A DNA stretch of 6,314 nt from CAYZAK01 sp964476445 (lineage in GTDB: Bacteria > CG03 > SLGR01 > JAGXOG01): positions 1-6,314 of the forward strand of contig CAYZAK010000064.1 of the NCBI GenBank assembly GCA_964476445.1. Reading direction: 5' to 3'. Each line of letters opens with the position of its first letter. The stretch's first letter is position 1. The translations under genes and the position numbers were made by a program. The notes beneath the pieces were generated by a model. It searched no databases, was not told the origin of the DNA, and worked only from the letters and a program-made list of their open reading frames with translations. Of the stretch, positions 1-4,493 are shown in pieces.

Positions 1-29
1 GTTTCAGATATTTTTTTGTCTTTATCCAT
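1..29 (-). CDS. Possible start of a further gene (9 codons visible)
   Basis: An ATG at 29 opens a frame reading MDKDKKISE up to the window edge, 6 bases after the larE stop. The spacing fits the operon, but there is no clear Shine-Dalgarno and too little sequence to name a product. It may be chance. Confidence 0.35.
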
Positions 30-35
30 AATTTT

Positions 36-833
36 TTATTTATCTATTACCCTGTTCATCTTTCCGCTCCTATACCCCTCAAGATCCAGGGCTATGTAGG
101 TAAACCCCAGTTTTTTAAACCGTTTAATTACTTTTTCTCTTATCCCGGTCAGATTTTCAACTTTTTCTTTTAATACTTCAATCCTGGCCGTGGTGCCATC
201 GCTTCTTACCCGGCATATTTTAAACCCCAGGGATTTAAGAAACTTTTCTCCCTGTTTAATCATGTCCAAATTTTGAGAGTCTATTTTTGTACCGTAGGGG
301 ACCCTGGAAGCGGCGCAGACCGTGGACGGACGATCATAGCCGGGAACGCCCAGCTCTTCAGAGACCTCCCGTATCTTATTTTTATCCCACTTGAACTTTA
401 TAAATGGGCTTATCACCCCCAGTTCACCGGCAGCCCTAATTCCCGGTCGGTAATCGTAGGTATCCGCAATATGGGAAGCTTCCAGCACATTTTCTATCCC
501 TCTTTTTAAGGCAAACTTCCGGATGGAAGTAAAAAGCTCCTCCTTGCAGTAGTAGCACCTGTTTTTATCGTTTCTGGTAAAATTATCATCATCCAGTTCA
601 TCGGTCTCTATAACTTCGTGCTTTACGCCATATTTTCGGGTAAATTTACGGGCTTTCTTCAGGGACCCGGAAGAATAGGTTTCAGCTACCGAAGTCACGG
701 CCAGTAATTTTTGAATCCCGGACTCTTTTAGAAGACATAAAAGAAGTGTGGAATCAACTCCCCCCGAATAAGCCAGGGCCGCGGTTTCTAAACTGTTAAG
801 ATAATCCTTTACCTGGGTTATACTCCCGGGCAT
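36..833 (-). CDS. larE: ATP-dependent sulfur transferase LarE (PP-loop family)
   Basis: LarE adenylates and then sulfurates the pyridinium dicarboxylate precursor of the nickel-pincer nucleotide, the cofactor of lactate racemase and related enzymes. The 265 residues match the family: PP-loop SGGVDSTLLL (23-32), TSVAETYSSG (47-56), NRCYYCKEELF (91-101), EASHIADTYDYRPG (118-131), and RPSTVCAASRVPYGTKI (168-184). C173 aligns with the sulfur-donating cysteine of Lactobacillus LarE. C93 and C96 form a CxxC that, with C173, matches the cysteine set proposed to hold a [4Fe-4S] cluster in some LarE proteins. The ATG at 833 lacks a clear ribosome-binding site, so coupling to apt (5-base gap) is likely. 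No larA, larB or larC is in the window, so they must lie elsewhere, or this protein sulfurates another target. Confidence 0.94.
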   Translation of the reverse strand: MPGSITQVKDYLNSLETAALAYSGGVDSTLLLCLLKESGIQKLLAVTSVAETYSSGSLKKARKFTRKYGVKHEVIETDELDDDNFTRNDKNRCYYCKEELFTSIRKFALKRGIENVLEASHIADTYDYRPGIRAAGELGVISPFIKFKWDKNKIREVSEELGVPGYDRPSTVCAASRVPYGTKIDSQNLDMIKQGEKFLKSLGFKICRVRSDGTTARIEVLKEKVENLTGIREKVIKRFKKLGFTYIALDLEGYRSGKMNRVIDK

Positions 834-838
834 ATTAT

Positions 839-1360
839 TTATTCATCGGGATATTTTATTAAAGAATCCACCCTGTACGGTTCCAGACGGCTGCGGCCGT
901 TTATTCCCTCCAGCTCTATTAAAAAACAGAGCCCCAGAATATTAGCGGGAACCTGTTCTACCAGTTTTATGGTCGCTTCCGTGGTCCCCCCGGTAGCCAG
1001 AAGATCGTCCACAATTATGACATTATCTTTAGGGTCAAGAGCGTCCCGGTGCATTTCCAAAATATCCTCTCCATACTCCAGCTCGTATTTTACCCGTAAA
1101 GAATCGGCGGGCAGTTTGCCTTCCTTGCGGATAAGAATCAGACCGGCATTTAACTGAAGAGCAACCGGAGCGCCGAAGATAAATCCCCGGGATTCCACCG
1201 CCAGTACTTTATCCACTTTCTCGTCTTTGTACTTACTGCACATCCAGTCTATAGATTCTTTAAACGCGTCCCTGTTCTTTATAAGAGTGGTGATATCCTT
1301 AAACTGGACTCCATCCTGGGGAAAATTCGGAACATTCCTGATAATCTTTTTTAAATCCAT
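839..1360 (-). CDS. apt: Adenine phosphoribosyltransferase
   Basis: Apt makes AMP from adenine and PRPP (purine salvage, cytoplasm). From the start MDLKKIIRNVPNFPQDGVQF it is 173 residues, the usual length, and this N-terminus closely resembles Bacillus Apt. Motifs (173-residue numbering): FKDITTL, ESRGFIFGAPVA (about 56-67), RKEGKLPADSL (78-88), and the PRPP-binding loop VIIVDDLLATGGTT (114-127). An in-frame ATG at 1393 would add 11 Lys/Arg-rich residues that overlap the sigma gene and have a poor ribosome-binding site, so I reject it. The gene starts one base after the sigma stop codon and lies 5 bases before larE. A plausible role in this setting is reclaiming adenine released from SAM by-products, which is inference. 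Confidence 0.97.
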   Translation of the reverse strand: MDLKKIIRNVPNFPQDGVQFKDITTLIKNRDAFKESIDWMCSKYKDEKVDKVLAVESRGFIFGAPVALQLNAGLILIRKEGKLPADSLRVKYELEYGEDILEMHRDALDPKDNVIIVDDLLATGGTTEATIKLVEQVPANILGLCFLIELEGINGRSRLEPYRVDSLIKYPDE

Positions 1361-1361
1361 T

Positions 1362-2219
1362 TTACTCCTCTTCTTTTTCCTGTTTTTTTTCATCTCTTTC
1401 TATCTTTTTGGCTGCTTTTTTCAATTTATTTAGCGCCTTTTCCTGTATCTGTCTTACCCGCTCTCTGGAAATACCCAGTATTTCCCCCACATCTTTAAGG
1501 GTATGTGGGTGAGTGGTTTCCATTCCAAATCTCAACTTAACTATCTTTTTTTCCCGTTCCGTAACATTCTCCAGTAGTTCCTCAAGCTGCTGGTGAACTC
1601 CAATAATACCCATAGCGTCCTCCGGAGTAGTATGATTGGTCGCGGCAATGGTCGCTTTTAAAGGTATGTCAAAGCCGTTAGCTATGGGGGCATCAAGAGA
1701 AGGTATCTCTTTAAATACCCTTATGTAATATCTGAATTTTCTAACATTCTTCTGTTTAATACCGGTCTCCTCGGCCAGTTCTTTAGTAGTCGGTTTTTGC
1801 CCTTTATTTTTTAAAATTTTATCCCAGGCTCTCATGATTTTTCTTAAATCCTGATAAATATAAACCGGTATGTGCACCGATTTGGTATGACTTAAAACCG
1901 CTCTCCTGATATACTCTTTTATCCAGTCGTAGGCGTAAGTGGAAAACTTTGTACCCTTATCAGGGTCGTACTTGTTGGAAGCGGCTATTAAACCCATGTT
2001 CCCGGCTTCTATCAGATCGTTTAAAGCCACTCCCCGGCGATTAAATTTTTTAGCGATACTTATTACCAGCCGGAGATTTCCCAAAATCAGTCTTTCTTTA
2101 GCTTTTTCGTCTCCCTCTTTAAACCGGGGGATAAGTTCTTTTAGTTCCTCCTCGTTAACCTGGGGTATTTTAGCAACTTCTTTTAAATAGAGTTTTATCG
2201 AATCCAATTTAGCCATCAT
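1362..2219 (-). CDS. Sigma-70 family RNA polymerase sigma factor (RpoD/RpoS-like, divergent -10 recognition)
   Basis: This promoter-specificity subunit of RNA polymerase has 285 residues. It has region 1.2 (about 6-40, DSIKLYLKEVAKIPQ), region 2 (about 41-110, NLRLVISIAKKF, DLIEAGNMGL, KFSTYAYDWIKEYIRRA), region 3 (about 120-200, with HIPVY and SLDAPIA) and region 4 (about 211-270, ending SRERVRQIQEKALNKLKK). No region 1.1 is present, and the size fits an RpoS-like or other group 2/3 factor, not the housekeeping one. Region 4.2 is canonical. In region 2.3-2.4 the usual TWWIRQAIT reads YDWIKEYIR, and the acidic GDFIED of the region 3.2 finger reads KATIAA. The Lys/Glu-rich C-tail (271-285) is unusual. 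It follows an NlpD-like gene and is followed by apt one base after its stop. Confidence 0.95.
   Translation of the reverse strand: MMAKLDSIKLYLKEVAKIPQVNEEELKELIPRFKEGDEKAKERLILGNLRLVISIAKKFNRRGVALNDLIEAGNMGLIAASNKYDPDKGTKFSTYAYDWIKEYIRRAVLSHTKSVHIPVYIYQDLRKIMRAWDKILKNKGQKPTTKELAEETGIKQKNVRKFRYYIRVFKEIPSLDAPIANGFDIPLKATIAATNHTTPEDAMGIIGVHQQLEELLENVTEREKKIVKLRFGMETTHPHTLKDVGEILGISRERVRQIQEKALNKLKKAAKKIERDEKKQEKEEE
1365..1370 (-). promoter_or_regulatory. Shine-Dalgarno of apt, embedded in the sigma-gene stop region
   Basis: GAGGAG on the minus strand forms the last two Glu codons of the sigma gene and ends 4 bases before the apt ATG at 1360. It fixes the apt start at 1360 over the upstream ATG at 1393, and couples apt translation to the sigma gene. 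Confidence 0.75.
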
Positions 2220-2229
2220 AAAGATAGTT

Positions 2230-2235
2230 CTCCTT
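2230..2235 (-). promoter_or_regulatory. Strong Shine-Dalgarno of the sigma-factor gene
   Basis: AAGGAG on the minus strand, 10 bases before the ATG at 2219. It is the strongest ribosome-binding site seen in the window apart from that of apt. It favours the first of the two tandem ATG codons, because the second would be 13 bases away. Confidence 0.8.
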
Positions 2236-2245
2236 TTTAAATTTT

Positions 2246-2251
2246 ATTTTA
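2246..2251 (-). promoter_or_regulatory. Possible -10 element (TAAAAT) before the sigma-factor gene
   Basis: The 47-base gap between the NlpD-like gene and the sigma gene is AT-rich and contains TAAAAT on the minus strand, 26 bases before the ATG. With an 18-base spacer the -35 candidate is TTACCC, a poor match to TTGACA. It could be an internal promoter, but AT-rich sequence yields such matches by chance. Confidence 0.2.
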
Positions 2252-2266
2252 CACTAACCTTACTAA

Positions 2267-2911
2267 TCAGGGTAACATATACACCGGATTACGGGGTTTT
2301 TCTTCGTATCTTATTTCAAAATAAAGATAAGGTTCTCCGGAACGACCCGTACTGCCAACCAGAGCTATCTTATCACCTTTTTCAACTTTTTCTTCCTCTT
2401 TTACTATATTTTCTTTGTTGTGGGCATATACCGTAGTATAAGCATTCTCATGTTCAATTATAACAATTTTTCCGTAAGACCTAAAACTGTCGCTTACATA
2501 AATGACCGTTCCGGCTTCGGCGGCGGCCACCGGAGTTCCCTCCATAGCCTGAATTCCTATACCCATATATCTTTTGTAGCCCGTCTGCCCGAATTCTTGA
2601 ACTATACCTCCTTTTACCGGCCATGTAAACTCCAGATCCCCCACATCCGGTTCTTCTTCCCTCACATCCAGGCGACGTGGGCGGCGTACCCTCCTGGCTC
2701 CGGGTATGTAAATATGCTGATTTTCCTTTATATTACCCGGATCGGAAAGAGACCGGTTGGCTTTAATTATTTCCTCCAGATCGACTTCATAAGTCCTGGA
2801 TAAGCTCCAGAGAGTCTCCCCGCGTTGTACCCTATGATAACGTCCCGGCCCCAAATAAGAACAACCGGTTAAAATAAAAGTAGAAATTATTAACAGTTTA
2901 AAATTTTTCAA
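2267..2911 (-). CDS. NlpD-like lipoprotein: LysM plus catalytically degenerate M23/LytM domain
   Basis: This 214-residue envelope protein is likely lipid-anchored and bound to peptidoglycan. Residues 1-17 form a lipoprotein signal (Lys-rich start, hydrophobic stretch, lipobox LTGC with C17). LysM spans about 25-70 (HRVQRGETLWSLSRTY through HIYIPG). An Arg-rich linker (72-84) leads to an M23 domain (about 96-212). The metal ligands expected in that domain are gone: the usual H..GxD site reads YMGIGI (115-120), and the usual HLHFEIR reads YLYFEIR (195-201). It therefore resembles NlpD/EnvC-type activators of cell-wall amidases and not an endopeptidase. The start is TTG, immediately after the acyP stop. 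The preceding in-frame TAA rules out a longer form, and a later start would destroy the signal peptide. Next to it is the sigma-factor gene, as in nlpD-rpoS. Confidence 0.9.
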   Translation of the reverse strand: MKNFKLLIISTFILTGCSYLGPGRYHRVQRGETLWSLSRTYEVDLEEIIKANRSLSDPGNIKENQHIYIPGARRVRRPRRLDVREEEPDVGDLEFTWPVKGGIVQEFGQTGYKRYMGIGIQAMEGTPVAAAEAGTVIYVSDSFRSYGKIVIIEHENAYTTVYAHNKENIVKEEEKVEKGDKIALVGSTGRSGEPYLYFEIRYEEKPRNPVYMLP

Positions 2912-3196
2912 TTAAAATCTTACTTCAAAAAAATCAGAACTATATGAATCTGAAGATTTATATTCCACATCCATTCCCGTAACTTCAGCCGAACGGGGCC
3001 CGGTTTTAAGTAATTTTAAAAATTTTTCCATAGTTTTTTTATCTGCTTCAGCCACCGCCTTGACTTCACCCGTGGGTAAATTTTTAACGTATCCTTTTAC
3101 CCCTAGCCGCCGGGCGTTTTTTTTGGTGAAATATCTGAAGCCCACCATTTGAACTCTACCTTTAATCAGTATTTCCGTAACTTTTTTTTCACTCAT
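2912..3196 (-). CDS. acyP: Acylphosphatase
   Basis: This cytoplasmic enzyme hydrolyses acyl phosphates to carboxylate and phosphate. The 94-residue length fits the family. The phosphate-binding loop is GRVQMVGFRYFT (13-24) with catalytic R21, and catalytic N39 lies in GYVKNLPTGEV (35-45). GPRSAEV (66-72) is the usual C-terminal motif. The loop has Met17 where most members have Gly (QGVGFR), a mild variation. A TGA lies in frame three codons upstream, so the ATG at 3196 is the first possible start. The nearest good purine-rich ribosome-binding sequence is over 20 bases away. The stop TAA is followed directly by the TTG start of the next gene, implying translational coupling. Confidence 0.95.
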   Translation of the reverse strand: MSEKKVTEILIKGRVQMVGFRYFTKKNARRLGVKGYVKNLPTGEVKAVAEADKKTMEKFLKLLKTGPRSAEVTGMDVEYKSSDSYSSDFFEVRF

Positions 3197-3236
3197 AATT
3201 TTTCACTTAAAATTACGATTCCTACCCTTCCCTCGC

Positions 3237-3899
3237 TTACTTTTTTTCATCCCAGCCGTGTTCTCCCAGTAGCGGAACAAACCTGCAGCCGCCGTAATTG
3301 TCGGCTTTAACTTCTCCGTTTTCTAATTTAGTATATACTTTCAATTCCTGAATAAATTTTCCGCCTTCGGGGATCACCAGCCTACCTGATTCTTCAAGCT
3401 GTTCCAATAGAGGACCGGGCAAAGACGGCGAGGCTGCGGTCACCAGTATTCCCCGGTAAGGAGCGTACCCGGGCCAACCTTTTGTCCCGTCACCGTATTT
3501 TATTTTTACATTTTCACATCCCGCTTGTTTAAAATTCCGCTCGGCCTGTTCCTTTAATTTTTTAATTCTCTCCACACCGTAAACTTTGGCCCCCAGATAA
3601 TTTAAAATTGACGCCTGGTACCCGGAACCGGTGCCTATTTCCAGAACTTTATCGCCTTTCCGAATATTCAACAGCTCGGTCATATGGGCAACTATAAAGG
3701 GCTGCGATATAGTCTGCTTTTCTCCTATGGGCAGAGGACAATCCTTATAAGAGTCTTGCCTGTACTGCCGGGGAACAAAAAGATGTCTGGGTACAGTTCT
3801 GAAAGCTTCCAGCATACGGTTATCCTTTATCCCCCGGGTAACCAACTGTTTTTCTACCATCTTTTCTCTTTTTTGTTTATCGGACCCTTCTGAAAACAT
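3237..3899 (-). CDS. pcm: Protein-L-isoaspartate O-methyltransferase
   Basis: Pcm uses S-adenosylmethionine to methylate isoaspartyl residues in aged proteins, starting their conversion back to aspartate. The 220 residues cover the full family: MVEKQLVTRGI (14-24), VPRHLFVP (36-43), PLPIGEKQTISQPF (55-68) with the active-site serine S65, the SAM-binding motif VLEIGTGSGYQ (85-95), GDGTKGWP (136-143), ILVTAASP (151-158), and the C-terminal CRFVPLLGEHGW. The ATG at 3899 has no clear Shine-Dalgarno. ATG at residue 14 is an alternative, but the family usually has a helix before MVEKQL, so I keep the longer form. Ten bases separate it from the upstream YbjQ-family gene. As in Proteobacteria it lies upstream of an nlpD-like and a sigma gene, here with acyP in between. 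Confidence 0.96.
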   Translation of the reverse strand: MFSEGSDKQKREKMVEKQLVTRGIKDNRMLEAFRTVPRHLFVPRQYRQDSYKDCPLPIGEKQTISQPFIVAHMTELLNIRKGDKVLEIGTGSGYQASILNYLGAKVYGVERIKKLKEQAERNFKQAGCENVKIKYGDGTKGWPGYAPYRGILVTAASPSLPGPLLEQLEESGRLVIPEGGKFIQELKVYTKLENGEVKADNYGGCRFVPLLGEHGWDEKK

Positions 3900-3909
3900 A
3901 TAATTTATA

Positions 3910-4230
3910 TTATTTTTTCTCTAACTTTACCGCCGTTCCGTAAACCAGCAATTCAGCGGAGCCCTGCATAATCTGGGAAGTGACAAACCGGATACACACA
4001 ACACCGTCCGCTTCCATATCTTCGGCTTCTTTTTCCATCCGGTCTAAGGCCTGTTCCCGGGATTCAGCCAGCATTTTAGTGTATTCTTTAACTTCTCCGC
4101 CGACAATATTTCTCAATCCGGCCAGAATATCTTTACCAACATGCCGGGCCCGGATTGTATTTCCCCTTACAATACCTAATGTCTTTGTTACCCGGTAATC
4201 ACAAAAATTATCCTGTGTAGTTAATCTCAT
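3910..4230 (-). CDS. YbjQ family (UPF0145) protein
   Basis: This 106-residue protein has the usual length and layout of the YbjQ/UPF0145 family (Pfam 'putative heavy-metal-binding domain'), a small soluble protein thought to form pentamers and without a firmly established role. Visible hallmarks are the N-terminal TLGIVRGNTI strand-turn, DILAGLRNIVGGEVKEY (about 34-50), the helix with REQALDRMEKEAEDM, then ADGVVCIRF and the terminal YGTAVKL. Start at ATG 4230, with AAAAGGG about 10 bases upstream. It follows the small membrane protein by 25 bases and precedes pcm by 10, so co-transcription is likely. The metal-binding label is historical. Here there are only Cys10, Cys79 and one His (H30), so metal binding is not evident from sequence. 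Confidence 0.92.
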   Translation of the reverse strand: MRLTTQDNFCDYRVTKTLGIVRGNTIRARHVGKDILAGLRNIVGGEVKEYTKMLAESREQALDRMEKEAEDMEADGVVCIRFVTSQIMQGSAELLVYGTAVKLEKK

Positions 4231-4255
4231 CTCTTTTTTTCCCTTTTATCTTCGG

Positions 4256-4468
4256 CTATTTATACACGTTTTTGGAATAGTAATCATCTTCTTTATTTTC
4301 CAGTCTTTCCTTTAGTACCTTGATAAAAAGAACTCCTAATCCGGCTATGGCTATTATACCCATTACCCCCACCGGCAAAGAAGCTATAAGTCCAAAAACC
4401 ATGGCCCCCAGCCAGAAGACAGCAACCAATGCCAGTAAAATATAACCGATTTTTTCCACTTTATTCAC
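4256..4468 (-). CDS. Small two-helix membrane protein of unknown function
   Basis: This encodes a 70-residue hypothetical protein. Two hydrophobic segments (about residues 7-29 and 31-51) are separated by a short Leu-Pro-Val-Gly turn, suggesting a helical hairpin in the inner membrane. Lysines flank both ends (K3, K6, then KVLKER), which favours N- and C-termini in the cytoplasm. The last 20 residues are hydrophilic, with an ENKEDDYYSKNVYK tail. The start is GTG, supported by AAAGGA eight bases upstream. A convincing ribosome-binding site, the coherent membrane profile and tight spacing to both neighbours argue that it is real. I do not recognise a named family. Its position directly before the YbjQ-family gene suggests possible joint function, which is inference only. 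Confidence 0.82.
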   Translation of the reverse strand: MNKVEKIGYILLALVAVFWLGAMVFGLIASLPVGVMGIIAIAGLGVLFIKVLKERLENKEDDYYSKNVYK

Positions 4469-4476
4469 CTGTCTGA

Positions 4477-4482
4477 TCCTTT
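4477..4482 (-). promoter_or_regulatory. Shine-Dalgarno supporting a GTG start
   Basis: AAAGGA on the minus strand lies 8 bases before the GTG at 4468. It decides the start of the small membrane protein, because no ATG is available upstream of the first membrane helix. Confidence 0.7.
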
Positions 4483-4493
4483 AGTTTAACAAC

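Noticed and set aside
273..509. Plus-strand frame of 78 codons opposite larE
   Set aside because: It overlaps conserved LarE motifs on the other strand and has no recognisable features of its own.
1361..1393. An upstream ATG that would lengthen apt by 11 Lys/Arg-rich residues
   Set aside because: It overlaps the sigma gene, has a poor ribosome-binding site, and the MDLKK start at 1360 matches known Apt N-termini with GAGGAG just upstream.
1227..1433. Plus-strand Phe-rich frame of 68 codons that looks like a membrane protein
   Set aside because: It is the complement of Lys/Glu-rich codons at the sigma/apt junction, with no family resemblance.
1362..2219. Naming the sigma factor rpoS or rpoH
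   Set aside because: The neighbourhood fits rpoS, but region 2.4 and the 3.2 finger differ from RpoS, and region 4.2 differs from RpoH. Phylogeny is needed to decide.
2420..2803. Plus-strand frame of 127 codons
   Set aside because: It lies wholly opposite the well-supported NlpD-like gene, and its translation shows no domain or ribosome-binding site.
2267..2911. Calling the LysM-M23 protein an active peptidoglycan endopeptidase
   Set aside because: The expected metal-binding His and Asp residues are replaced, so an activator or scaffold is more likely.
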